DNA of 64,000 nucleotides, from assembly GCA_037893245.1 (NCBI GenBank), contig JBAIAA010001551.1, positions 42,505-106,504 on the forward strand, read 5' to 3'. The notes below the pieces were generated by a model. That model was given only the letters and a program-made list of their open reading frames with translations, was not told the DNA's origin and did no database searches. The stretch is from Crossaster papposus. Its lineage: Eukaryota; Echinodermata; Asteroidea; Velatida; Solasteridae. Made by a program: the position numbers and the translations under genes. Shown in pieces: positions 11,401-24,700 of this stretch (positions are counted from its first letter, which is position 1; each line of letters starts with the position of its first letter).

Positions 11401-14400
11401 TATGTAAAGGGAAAGAAGTGTGCATAAGAAATATGTAAAGGGAAAGAAGTGTGCATAAGAAATATGTAAAGGGAAAGAAGTGTGCATAAGAAATATGTAA
11501 AGGGAAAGAAGTGTGCATAAGAAATATGTAAAGGGAAAGAAGTGTGCATAAGAAATATGTAAAGGGAAAGAAGTGTGCATAAGAAATATGTAAAGGGAAA
11601 GAAGTGTGCATAAGAAATATGTAAAGGGAAAGAAGTGTGCATAAGAAATATGTAAAGGGAAAGAAGTGTGCATAAGAAATATGTAAAGGGAAAGAAGTGT
11701 GCATAAGAAATATGTAAAGGAAAAGAAGTGTGCATAAGAAATATGTAAAGGGAAAGAAGTGTGCATAAGAAATATGTAAAGGGAAAGAAGTGTGCATAAG
11801 AAATATGTAAAGGGAAAGAAGTGTGCATAAGAAATATGTAAAGGAAAAGAAGTGTGCATAAGAAATATGTAAAGGGAAAGAAGTGTGCATAAGAAATATG
11901 TAAAGGGAAAGAAGTGTGCATAAGAAATATGTAAAGGGAAAGAAGTGTGCATAAGAAATATGTAAAGGGAAAGAAGTGTGCATAAGAAATATGTAAAGGG
12001 AAAGAAGTGTGCATAAGAAATATGTAAAGGGAAAGAAGTGTGCATAAGAAATATGTAAAGGGAAAGAAGTGTGCATAAGAAATATGTAAAGGGAAAGAAG
12101 TGTGCATAAGAAATATGTAAAGGGAAAGAAGTGTGCATAAGAAATATGTAAAGGAAAAGAAGTGTGCATAAGAAATATGTAAAGGGAAAGAAGTGTGCAT
12201 AAGAAATATGTAAAGGGAAAGAAGTGTGCATAAGAAATATGTAAAGGGAAAGAAGTGTGCATAAGAAATATGTAAAGGGAAAGAAGTGTGCATAAGAAAT
12301 ATGTAAAGGGAAAGAAGTGTGCATAAGAAATATGTAAAGGGAAAGAAGTGTGCATAAGAAATATGTAAAGGGAAAGAAGTGTGCATAAGAAATATGTAAA
12401 GGGAAAGAAGTGTGCATAAGAAATATATAAAGGGAAAGAAGTGTGCATAAGAAATATGTAAAGGGAAAGAAGTGTGCATACGAAATATGTAAAGGGAAAG
12501 AAGTGTGCATAAGAAATAAACACATGATGTCGGGACAAGCCCTCGAGTTAAATATGTAAAGGGAAAGAAGTGTGCATAAGAAATATGTAAAGGGAAAGAA
12601 GTGTGCATAAGAAATATGTAAAGGGAAAGAAGTGTGCATAAGAAATATGTAAAGGGAAAGAAGTGTGCATAAGAAATATGTAAAGGGAAAGAAGTGTGCA
12701 TAAGAAATATGTAAAGGGAAAGAAGTGTGCATAAGAAATATGTAAAGGGAAAGAAGTGTGCATAAGAAATATGTAAAGGGAAAGAAGTGTGCATAAGAAA
12801 TATGTAAAGGGAAAGAAGTGTGCATAAGAAATATGAAAAGGGAAAGAAGTGTGCATAAGAAATATGTAAAGGGAAAGAAGTGTGCATAAGAAATATGTAA
12901 AGGGAAAGAAGTGTGCATAAGAAATATGTAAAGGGAAAGAAGTGTGCATAAGAAATATGTAAAGGGAAAGAAGTGTGCATAAGAAATATGTAAAGGGAAA
13001 GAAGTGTGCATAAGAAATATGTAAAGGGAAAGAAGTGTGCATAAGAAATATGTAAAGGGAAAGAAGTGTGCATAAGAAATATGTAAAGGGAAAGAAGTGT
13101 GCATAAGAAATATGTAAAGGGAAAGAAGTGTGCATAAGAAATATGTAAAGGGAAAGAAGTGTGCATAAGAAATATGTAAAGGGAAAGAAGTGTGCATAAG
13201 AAATATGTAAAGGGAAAGAAGTGTGCATAAGAAATATGTAAAGGGAAAGAAGTGTGCATAAGAAATATGTAAAGGGAAAGAAGTGTGCATAAGAAATATG
13301 TAAAGGGAAAGAAGTGTGCATAAGAAATATGTAAAGGGAAAGAAGTGTGCATAAGAAATATGTAAAGGGAAAGAAGTGTGCATAAGAAATATGTAAAGGA
13401 AAAGAAGTGTGCATAATAAATATGTAAAGGGAAAGAAGTGTGCATAAGAAATATGTAAAGGGAAAGAAGTGTGCATAAGAAATATGTAAAGGGAAAGAAG
13501 TGTGCATAAGAAATATGTAAAGGGAAAGAAGTGTGCATAAGAAATATGTAAAGGGAAAGAAGTGTTCATAAGAAATATGTAAAGGGAAAGAAGTGTGCAT
13601 AAGAAATATGTAAAGGGAAAGAAGTGTGCATAAGAAATATGTAAAGGGAAAGAAGTGTGCATAAGAAATATGTAAAGGGAAAGAAGTGTGCATAAGAAAT
13701 ATGTAAAGGGAAAGAAGTGTGCATAATAAATATGTAAAGGGAAAGAAGTGTGCATAAGAAATATATAAAGGGAAAGAAGTGTGCATAAGAAATATGTAAA
13801 GGGAAAGAAGTGTGCATAAGAAATATGTAAAGGGAAAGAAGTGTGCATACGAAATATGTAAAGGGAAAGAAGTGTGCATAAGAAATAAACACATGATGTC
13901 GGGACAAGCCCTCGAGTTAAATATGTAAAGGGAAAGAAGTGTGCATAAGAAATATGTAAAGGGAAAGAAGTGTGCATAAGAAATATGTAAAGGGAAAGAA
14001 GTGTGCATAAGAAATATGTAAAGGGAAAGAAGTGTGCATAAGAAATATGTAAATGGAAAGAAGTGTGCATAAGAAATATGTAAAGGGAAAGAAGTGTGCA
14101 TAAGAAATATGTAAAGGGAAAGAAGTGTGCATAAGAAATATGTAAAGGGAAAGAAGTGTGCATAAGAAATATGTAAAGGGAAAGAATTGTGCATAAGAAA
14201 TATGTAAAGGGAAAGAAGTGTGCATAAGAAATATGTAAAGGGAAAGAAGTGTGCATAAGAAATATGTAAAGGGAAAGAAGTGTGCATAATAAATATGTAA
14301 AGGGAAAGAAGTGTGCATAAGAAATATGTAAAGGGAAAGAAGTGTGCATAAGAAATATGTAAAGGGAAAGAAGTGTGCATAAGAAATATGTAAAGGGAAA

Positions 14401-15020
14401 GAAGTGTGCATAATAAATATGTAAAGGGAAAGAAGTGTGCATAATAAATATGTAAAGGGAAAGAAGTGTGCATAAGAAATATGTAAAGGGAAAGAAGTGT
14501 GCATAAGAAATATGTAAAGGGAAAGAAGTGTGCATAAGAAATATGTAAAGGGAAAGAAGTGTGCATAAGAAATATGTAAAGGGAAAGAAGTGTGCATAAG
14601 AAATATGTAAAGGGAAAGAAGTGTGCATAAGAAATATGTAAAGGGAAAGAAGTGTGCATAAGAAATATGTAAAGGGAAAGAAGTGTGCATAAGAAATATG
14701 TAAAGGGAAAGAAGTGTGCATAAGAAATATGTAAAGGGAAAGAAGTGTGCATAAGAAATATGTAAAGGGAAAGAAGTGTGCATAAGAAATATGTAAAGGG
14801 AAAGAAGTGTGCATAAGAAATATGTAAAGGGAAAGAAGTGTGCATAAGAAATATGTAAAGGGAAAGAAGTGTGCATAAGAAATATGTAAAGGGAAAGAAG
14901 TGTGCATAAGAAATATGTAAAGGGAAAGAAGTGTGCATAAGAAATATGTAAAGGGAAAGAAGTGTGCATAAGAAATATGTAAAGGGAAAGAAGTGTGCAT
15001 AAGAAATATGTAAAGGGAAA

Positions 15021-18000
15021 GAAATGTGCATACGAAATATGTAAAGGGAAAGAAGTGTGCATAAGAAATATGTAAAGGGAAAGAAGTGTGCATAAGAAAT
15101 ATGTAAAGGAAAAGAAGTGTGCATAAGAAATATGTAAAGGGAAAGAAGTGTGCATAAGAAATATGTAAAGGGAAAGAAGTGTGCATAAGAAATATGTAAA
15201 GGGAAAGAAGTGTGCATAAGAAATATGTAAAGGGAAAGAAGTGTGCATAAGAAATATGTAAAGGGAAAGAAGTGTGCATAAGAAATATGTAAAGGGAAAG
15301 AAGTGTGCATACGAAATATGTAAAGGGAAAGAAGTGTGCATAAGAAATATGTAAAGGGAAAGAAGTGTGCATAAGAAATATGTAAAGGGAAAGAAGTGTG
15401 CATAAGAAATATGTAAAGGGAAAGAAGTGTGCATAAGAAATATGTAAAGGGAAAGAAGTGTGCATAAGAAATATGTAAAGGGAAAGAAGTGTGCATAAGA
15501 AATATGTAAAGGGAAAGAAGTGTGCATAAGAAATATGTAAAGGGAAAGAAGTGTGCATAAGAAATATGTAAAGGGAAAGAAGTGTGCATAAGAAATATGT
15601 AAAGGGAAAGAAGTGTGCATAAGAAATATGTAAAGGGAAAGAAGTGTGCATAAGAAATATGTAAAGGGAAAGAAGTGTGCATACGAAATATGTAAAGGGA
15701 AAGAAGTGTGCATAAGAAATATGTAAAGGGAAAGAAGTGTGCATAAGAAATATGTCAAGGGAAAGAAGTGTGCATAAGAAATATGTAAAGGGAAAGAAGT
15801 GTGCATAAGAAATATGTAAAGGGAAAGAAGTGTGCATAAGAAATATGTAAAGGGAAAGAAGTGTGCATAAGAAATATGTCAAGGGAAAGAAGTGTGCATA
15901 AGAAATATGTAAAGGGAAAGAAGTGTGCATAAGAAATATGTAAAGGGAAAGAAGTGTGCATAAGAAATATGTAAAGGGAAATAAGTGTGCATAAGAAATA
16001 TGTAAAGGGAAAGAAGTGTGCATAAGAAATATGTAAAGGGAAAGAAGTGTGCATAAGAAATATGTAAAGGGAAAGAAGTGTGCATAAGAAATATGTAAAG
16101 GGAAAGAAGTGTGCATAAGAAATATGTCAAGGGAAAGAAGTGTGCATAAGAAATATTTAAAGGGAAAGAAGTGTGCATAAGAAATAAACACATGATGTGG
16201 GAACAAGCCCTCGAGTTAAATATGTAAAGGGAAAGAAGTGTGCATAAGAAATATGTAAAGGGAAAGAAGTGTGCATAAGAAATATGTAAAGGGAAAGAAG
16301 TGTGCATAAGAAATATGTAAAGGGAAAGAAGTGTGCATAAGAAATATGTAAAGGGAAAGAAGTGTGCATAAGAAATATGTAAAGGGAAAGAAGTGTGCAT
16401 AAGAAATATGTAAAGGGAAAGAAGTGTGCATAAGAAATATGTAAAGGGAAAGAAGTGTGCATAAGAAATAAACACATGATGTGGGAACAAGCCCTCGAGT
16501 TAAATATGTAAAGGGAAAGAAGTGTGCATAAGAAATATGTAAAGGGAAAGAAGTGTGCATAAGAAATATGTAAAGGGAAAGAAGTGTGCATAAGAGAAAT
16601 ATGTAAAGGGAAAGAAGTGTGCATAAGAAATATGTAAAGGGAAAGAAGTGTGCATAAGAAATATGTAAAGGGAAAGAAGTGTGCATAAGAAATATGTAAA
16701 GGGAAAGAAGTGTGCATAAGAAATATGTAAAGGGAAAGAAGTGTGCATAAGAAATATGTAAAGGGAAAGAAGTGTGCATAAGAAATATGTAAAGGGAAAG
16801 AAGTGTGCATAAGAAATATGTAAAGGGAAAGAAGTGTGCATAAGAAATATGTAAAGGGAAAGAAATGTGCATACGAAATATGTAAAGGGAAAGAAGTGTG
16901 CATAAGAAATATGTAAAGGGAAAGAAGTGTGCATAAGAAATATGTAAAGGAAAAGAAGTGTGCATAAGAAATATGTAAAGGGAAAGAAGTGTGCATAAGA
17001 AATATGTAAAGGGAAAGAAGTGTGCATAAGAAATATGTAAAGGGAAAGAAGTGTGCATAAGAAATATGTAAAGGGAAAGAAGTGTGCATAAGAAATATGT
17101 AAAGGGAAAGAAGTGTGCATAAGAAATATGTAAAGGGAAAGAAGTGTGCATACGAAATATGTAAAGGGAAAGAAGTGTGCATAAGAAATATGTAAAGGGA
17201 AAGAAGTGTGCATAAGAAATATGTAAAGGGAAAGAAGTGTGCATAAGAAATATGTAAAGGGAAAGAAGTGTGCATAAGAAATATGTAAAGGGAAAGAAGT
17301 GTGCATAAGAAATATGTAAAGGGAAAGAAGTGTGCATAAGAAATATGTAAAGGGAAAGAAGTGTGCATAAGAAATATGTAAAGGGAAAGAAGTGTGCATA
17401 AGAAATATGTAAAGGGAAAGAAGTGTGCATAAGAAATATGTAAAGGGAAAGAAGTGTGCATACGAAATATGTAAAGGGAAAGAAGTGTGCATAAGAAATA
17501 TGTAAAGGGAAAGAAGTGTGCATAAGAAATATGTCAAGGGAAAGAAGTGTGCATAAGAAATATGTAAAGGGAAAGAAGTGTGCATAAGAAATATGTAAAG
17601 GGAAAGAAGTGTGCATAAGAAATATGTAAAGGGAAAGAAGTGTGCATAAGAAATATGTCAAGGGAAAGAAGTGTGCATAAGAAATATGTAAAGGGAAAGA
17701 AGTGTGCATAAGAAATATGTCAAGGGAAAGAAGTGTGCATAAGAAATATGTAAAGGGAAAGAAGTGTGCATAAGAAATATGTAAAGGGAAAGAAGTGTGC
17801 ATAAGAAATATGTAAAGGGAAATAAGTGTGCATAAGAAATATGTAAAGGGAAAGAAGTGTGCATAAGAAATATGTAAAGGGAAAGAAGTGTGCATAAGAA
17901 ATATGTAAAGGGAAAGAAGTGTGCATAAGAAATATGTAAAGGGAAAGAAGTGTGCATAAGAAATATGTCAAGGGAAAGAAGTGTGCATAAGAAATATTTA

Positions 18001-18341
18001 AAGGGAAAGAAGTGTGCATAAGAAATAAACACATGATGTGGGAACAAGCCCTCGAGTTAAATATGTAAAGGGAAAGAAGTGTGCATAAGAAATATGTAAA
18101 GGGAAAGAAGTGTGCATAAGAAATATGTAAAGGGAAAGAAGTGTGCATAAGAAATATGTAAAGGGAAAGAAGTGTGCATAAGAAATATGTAAAGGGAAAG
18201 AAGTGTGCATAAGAAATATGTAAAGGGAAAGAAGTGTGCATAAGAAATATGTAAAGGGAAAGAAGTGTGCATAAGAAATATGTAAAGGGAAAGAAGTGTG
18301 CATAAGAAATAAACACATGATGTGGGAACAAGCCCTCGAGT
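15021..18341. repeat. Higher-order repeat, two copies offset by 1,841 bp
   Basis: Copy one is about 15021..16499 and copy two about 16862..18340. Paired markers at offset 1841 are GAAATGTGCATACG (15021 and 16862), GTCAAGG (15878 and 17719), GGAAATAAG (near 15979 and 17820), ATATTTAAAGG (near 16153 and 17994), and the GTGGGAAC-type boxes (16210/16494 and 18051/18335). A 2-bp insertion (ATAAGAGAAAT, near 16594) lies between the copies and explains why the offset is not an exact unit multiple. The paired boxes are again 284 bp apart. Confidence 0.85.
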
Positions 18342-21300
18342 TAAATATGTAAAGGGAAAGAAGTGTGCATAAGAAATATGTAAAGGGAAAGAAGTGTGCA
18401 TAAGAAATATGTAAAGGGAAAGAAGTGTGCATAAGAAATATGTAAAGGGAAAGAAGTGTGCATAAGAAATATGTAAAGGGAAAGAAGTGTGCATAATAAA
18501 TATGTAAAGGGAAAGAAGTGTGCATAAGAAATATGTAAAGGGAAAGAAGTGTGCATAAGAAATATGTAAAGGGAAAGAAGTGTGCATAAGAAATATGTAA
18601 AGGGAAAGAAGTGTGCATAAGAAATATGTAAAGGGAAAGAAGTGTGCATAAAAAATATGTAAAGGGAAAGAAGTGTGCATAAGAAATATGTAAAGGGAAA
18701 GAAGTGTGCATAAGAAATATGTAAAGGGAAAGAAGTGTGCATATGAAATATGTAAAGGGAAAGAAGTGTGCATAAGAAATATGTAAAGGGAAAGAAGTGT
18801 GCATAAGAAATATGTAAAGGGAAAGAAGTGTGCATAAGAAATATGTAAAGGGAAAGAAGTGTGCATAAGAAATATGTAAAGGGAAAGAAGTGTGCATAAG
18901 AAATATGTAAAGGGAAAGAAGTGTGCATAAGAAATATGTAAAGGGAAAGAAGTGTGCATAAGAAATATGTAAAGGGAAAGAAGTGTGCATAAGAAATATG
19001 TAAAGGGAAAGAAGTGTGCATAAGAAATATGTAAAGGAAAAGAAGTGTGCATAAGAAATATGTAAAGGGAAAGAAGTGTGCATAAGAAATATGTAAAGGG
19101 AAAGAAGTGTGCATAAGAAATATGTAAAGGGAAAGAAGTGTGCATAAGAAATATGTAAAGGGAAAGAAGTGTGCATAAGAAATATGTAAAGGGAAAGAAG
19201 TGTGCATAAGAAATATGTAAAGGGAAAGAAGTGTGCATAAGAAATATGTAAAGGGAAAGAAGTGTGCATAAGAAATATGTAAAGGGAAAGAAGTGTGCAT
19301 AAGAAATATGTAAAGGGAAAGAAGTGTGCATAATAAATATGTAAAGGGAAAGAAGTGTGCATAAGAAATATGTAAAGGTAAAGAAGTGTGCATAAGAAAT
19401 ATGTAAAGGGAAAGAAGTGTGCATAAGAAATATGTAAAGGGAAAGAAGTGTGCATAAGAAATATGTAAAGGGAAAGAAGTGTGCATAAGAAATATGTAAA
19501 GGGAAAGAAGTGTGCATAAGAAATATGTAAAGGGAAAGAAGTGTGCATAAGAAATATGTAAAGGGAAAGAAGTGTGCATAAGAAATATGTAAAGGGAAAG
19601 AAGTGTGCATAAGAAATATGTAAAGGGAAAGAAGTGTGCATACGAAATATGTAAAGGGAAAGAAGTGTGCATAAGAAATATGTAAAGGGAAAGAAGTGTG
19701 CATAAGAAATATGTAAAGGGAAAGAAGTGTGCATAAGAAATATGTAAAGGGAAAGAAGTGTGCATAAGAAATATGTAAAGGGAAAGAAGTGTGCATAAGA
19801 AATATGTAAAGGGAAAGAAGTGTGCATGAGAAATATGTAAAGGGAAAGAAGTGTGCATAAGAAATATGTAAAGGGAAAGAAGTGTGCATAAGAAATATGT
19901 AAAGGGAAAGAAGTGTGCATAAGAAATATGTAAAGGGAAAGAAGTGTGCATAAGAAATATGTAAAGGGAAAGAAGTGTGCATAAGAAATATGTAAAGGGA
20001 AAGAAGTGTGCATAAGAAATATATAAAGGGAAAGAAGTGTGCATAAGAAATATGTAAAGGGAAAGAAGTGTGCATACGAAATATGTAAAGGGAAAGAAGT
20101 GTGCATAAGAAATAAACACATGATGTCGGGACAAGCCCTCGAGTTAAATATGTAAAGGGAAAGAAGTGTGCATAAGAAATATGTAAAGGGAAAGAAGTGT
20201 GCATAAGAAATATGTAAAGGGAAAGAAGTGTGCATAAGAAATATGTAAAGGGAAAGAAGTGTGCATAAGAAATATGTAAAGGGAAAGAAGTGTGCATAAG
20301 AAATATGTAAAGGGAAAGAAGTGTGCATGAGAAATATGTAAAGGGAAAGAAGTGTGCATAAGAAATATGTAAAGGGAAAGAAGTGTGCATAAGAAATATG
20401 TAAAGGGAAAGAAGTGTGCATAAGAAATATGTAAAGGGAAAGAAGTGTGCATAAGAAATATGTAAAGGGAAAGAAGTGTGCATAAGAAATAAACACATGA
20501 TGTCGGGACAAGCCCTCGAGTTAAATATGTAAAGGGAAAGAAGTGTGCATAAGAAATATGTAAAGGGAAAGAAGTGTGCATAAGAAATATGTAAAGGGAA
20601 AGAAGTGTGCATACGAAATATGTAAAGGGAAAGAAGTGTGCATAAGAAATATGTAAAGGGAAAGAAGTGTGCATAAGAAATATGTAAAGGGAAAGAAGTG
20701 TGCATACGAAATATGTAAAGGGAAAGAAGTGTGCATAAGAAATATGTAAAGGGAAAGAAGTGTGCATAAGAAATATGTAAAGGGAAAGAAGTGTGCATAA
20801 GAAATATGTAAAGGGAAAGAAGTGTGCATAAGAAATATGTAAAGGGAAAGAAGTGTGCATAAGAAATATGTAAAGGGAAATAAGTGTGCATAAGAAATAT
20901 ATAAAGGGAAAGAAGTGTGCATAAGAAATATGTAAAGGGAAAGAAGTGTGCATACGAAATATGTAAAGGGAAAGAAGTGTGCATAAGAAATAAACACATG
21001 ATGTCGGGACAAGCCCTCGAGTTAAATATGTAAAGGGAAAGAAGTGTGCATAAGAAATATGTAAAGGGAAAGAAGTGTGCATAAGAAATATGTAAAGGGA
21101 AAGAAGTGTGCATAAGAAATATGTAAAGGGAAAGAAGTGTGCATAAGAAATATGTAAAGGGAAAGAAGTGTGCATAAGAAATATGTAAAGGGAAAGAAGT
21201 GTGCATAAGAAATATGTAAAGGGAAAGAAGTGTGCATAAGAAATATGTAAAGGGAATGAAGTGTGCATAAGAAATATGTAAAGGGAAAGAAGTGTGCATA

Positions 21301-21678
21301 AGAAATATGTAAAGGGAAAGAAGTGTGCATAAGAAATATGTAAAGGGAAAGAAGTGTGCATAAGAAATATGTAAAGGGAAAGAAGTGTGCATAAGAAATA
21401 TGTAAAGGGAAAGAAGTGTGCATAAGAAATATGTAAAGGGAAAGAAGTGTGCATAAGAAATATGTAAAGGGAAAGAAGTGTGCATAAGAAATATGTAAAG
21501 GGAAAGAAGTGTGCATAAGAAATATGTAAAGGGAAAGAAGTGTGCATAAGAAATATGTAAAGGGAAAGAAGTGTGCATAAGAAATATGTAAAGGGAAAGA
21601 AGTGTGCATAAGAAATATGTAAAGGGAAAGAAGTGTGCATAAGAAATATGTAAAGGGAAAGAAGTGTGCATAAGAAAT

Positions 21679-21710
21679 AAACACATGATGTCGGGACAAG
21701 CCCTCGACTT
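21679..21710. repeat. Box insertion, CTCGAC subtype (first of six)
   Basis: The standard box has one change, CTCGAC for CTCGAG, removing the XhoI site and its palindrome. Other copies are at 24389, 25546, 28232, 30577 and 33253 (start of CTCGAC). Each copy marks the same point of the multi-kilobase higher-order repeat. Confidence 0.88.
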
Positions 21711-24700
21711 AAATATGTAAAGGGAAAGAAGTGTGCATAATAAATATGTAAAGGGAAAGAAGTGTGCATAAGAAATATGTAAAGGGAAAGAAGTGTGCAT
21801 AAGAAATATGTAAAGGGAAAGAAGTGTGCATAAGAAATATGTAAAGGGAAAGAAGTGTGCATAAGAAATATGTAAAGGGAAAGAAATGTGCATAAGAAAT
21901 ATGTAAAGGGAAAGAAGTGTGCATAATAAATATGTAAAGGAAAAGAAGTGTGCATAAGAAATATGTAAAGGGAAAGAAGTGTGCATAAGAAATATGTAAA
22001 GGGAAAGAAGTGTGCATAAGAAATATGTAAAGGGAAAGAAGTGTGCAAAAGAAATATGTAAAGGGAAAGAAGTGTGCATAAGAAATATGTAAAGGGAAAG
22101 AAGTGTGCATAAGAAATATGTAAAGGGAAAGAAGTGTGCATAATAAATATGTAAAGGAAAAGAAGTGTGCATTAGAAATATGTAAAGGGAAAGAAGTGTG
22201 CAATAGAAATATGTAAAGGGAAAGAAGTGTGCATAAGAAATATGTAAAGGGAAAGAAGTGTTCATAAGAAATATGTAAAGGGAAAGAAGTATGCATAAGA
22301 AATATGTAAAGGGAAAGAAGTGTGCATAAGAAATATGTAAAGGGAGAGAAGTGTGCATAAGAAATATGTAAAGGGAAAGAAGTGTGCATAAGAAATATGT
22401 AAAGGGAAAGAAGTGTGCATAAGAAATATGTAAAGGGAAAGAAGTGTGCATAAGAAATATGTAAAGGGAAAGAAGTGTGCATAAGAAATATGTAAAGGGA
22501 AAGAAGTGTGCATAAGAAATATGTAAAGGGAAAGAAGTGTGCATAAGAAATATGTAAAGGGAAAGAAGTGTGCATAAGAAATATGTAAAGGGAAAGAAGT
22601 GTGCATAAGAAATATGTAAAGGGAAAGAAGTGTGCATAAGAAATATGTAAAGGGAAAGAAGTGTGCATAAGAAATATGTAAAGGGAAAGAAGTGTGCATA
22701 AGAAATAAACACATGATGTCGGGACAAGCCCTCGAGTTAAATATGTAAAGGGAAAGAAGTGTGCATAAGAAATATGTAAAGGGAAAGAAGTGTGCATAAG
22801 AAATATGTAAAGGGAAAGAAGTGTGCATAAGAAATATGTAAAGGGAAAGAAGTGTGCATAAGAAATATGTAAAGGGAAAGAAGTGTGCATAAGAAATAAA
22901 CACATGGTGTCGGGACAAGCCCTCGAGTTAAATATGTAAAGGGAAAGAAGTGTGCATAAGAAATATGTAAAGGGAAAGAAGTGTGCATAAGAAATATGTA
23001 AAGGGAAAGAAGTGTGCATAAGAAATATGTAAAGGGAAAGAAGTGTGCATAAGAAATATGTAAAGGGAAAGAAGTGTGCATAAGAAATATGTAAAGGGAA
23101 AGAAGTGTGCATAAGAAATATGTAAAGGGAAAGAAGTGTGCATAATAAATATGTAAAGGGAAAGAAGTGTGCATAATAAATATGTAAAGGGAAAGAAGTG
23201 TGCATAAGAAATATGTAAAGGGAAAGAAGTGTGCATAAGAAATATATAAAGGGAAAGAAGTGTGCATAAGAAATATGTAAAGGGAAAGAAGTGTGCATAC
23301 GAAATATGTAAAGGGAAAGAAGTGTGCTTAAGAAATATGTAAAGGGAAAGAAGTGTGCATAAGAAATATGTAAAGGGAAAGAAGTGTGCATAAGAAATAT
23401 GTAAAGGGAAAGAAGTGTGCATAAGAAATATGTAAAGGGAAAGAAGTGTGCATAAGAAATATGTAAAGGGAAAGAAGTGTGCATAAGAAATATGTAAAGG
23501 GAAAGAAGTGTGCATAAGAAATATGTAAAGGGAAAGAAGTGTGCATAAGAAATATGTAAAGGGAAAGAAGTGTGCATAAGAAATATATAAAGGGAAAGAA
23601 GTGTGCATAAGAAATATGTAAAGGGAAAGAAGTGTGCATACGAAATATGTAAAGGGAAAGAAGTGTGCATAAGAAATAAACACATGATGTCGGGACAAGC
23701 CCTCGAGTTAAATATGTAAAGGGAAAGAAGTGTGCATAAGAAATATGTAAAGGGAAAGAAGTGTGCATAAGAAATATGTAAAGGGAAAGAAGTGTGCATA
23801 AGAAATATGTAAAGGGAAAGAAGTGTGCATAAGAAATATGTAAAGGGAAAGAAGTGTGCATAAGAAATATGTAAAGGGAAAGAAGTGTGCATAAGAAATA
23901 TGTAAAGGGAAAGAAGTGTGCATAAGAAATATGTAAAGGGAAAGAAGTGTGCATAAGAAATATGTAAAGGGAAAGAAGTGTGCATAAGAAATATGTAAAG
24001 GGAAAGAAGTGTGCATAAGAAATATGTAAAGGGAAAGAAGTGTGCATAAGAAATATGTAAAGGGAAAGAAGTGTGCATAAGAAATATGTAAAGGGAAAGA
24101 AGTGTGCATAAGAAATATGTAAAGGGAAAGAAGTGTGCATAAGAAATATGTAAAGGGAAAGAAGTGTGCATAAGAAATATGTAAAGGGAAAGAAGTGTGC
24201 ATAAGAAATATGTAAAGGGAAAGAAGTGTGCATAAGAAATATGTAAAGGGAAAGAAGTGTGCATAAGAAATATGTAAAGGGAAAGAAGTGTGCATAAGAA
24301 ATATGTAAAGGGAAAGAAGTGTGCATAAGAAATATGTAAAGGGAAAGAAGTGTGCATAAGAAATAAACACATGATGTCGGGACAAGCCCTCGACTTAAAT
24401 ATGTAAAGGGAAAGAAGTGTGCATAATAAATATGAAAAGGGAAAGAAGTGTGCATAATAAATATGTAAAGGGAAAGAAGTGTGCATAAGAAATATGTAAA
24501 GGGAAAGAAGTGTGCATAAGAAATATGTAAAGGGAAAGAAGTGTGCATAAGAAATATGTAAAGGGAAAGAAGTGTGCATAAGAAATATGTAAAGGGAAAG
24601 AAGTGTGCATAATAAATATGTAAAGGAAAAGAAGTGTGCATAAGAAATATGTAAAGGGAAAGAAGTGTGCATAAGAAATATGTAAAGGGAAAGAAGTGTG

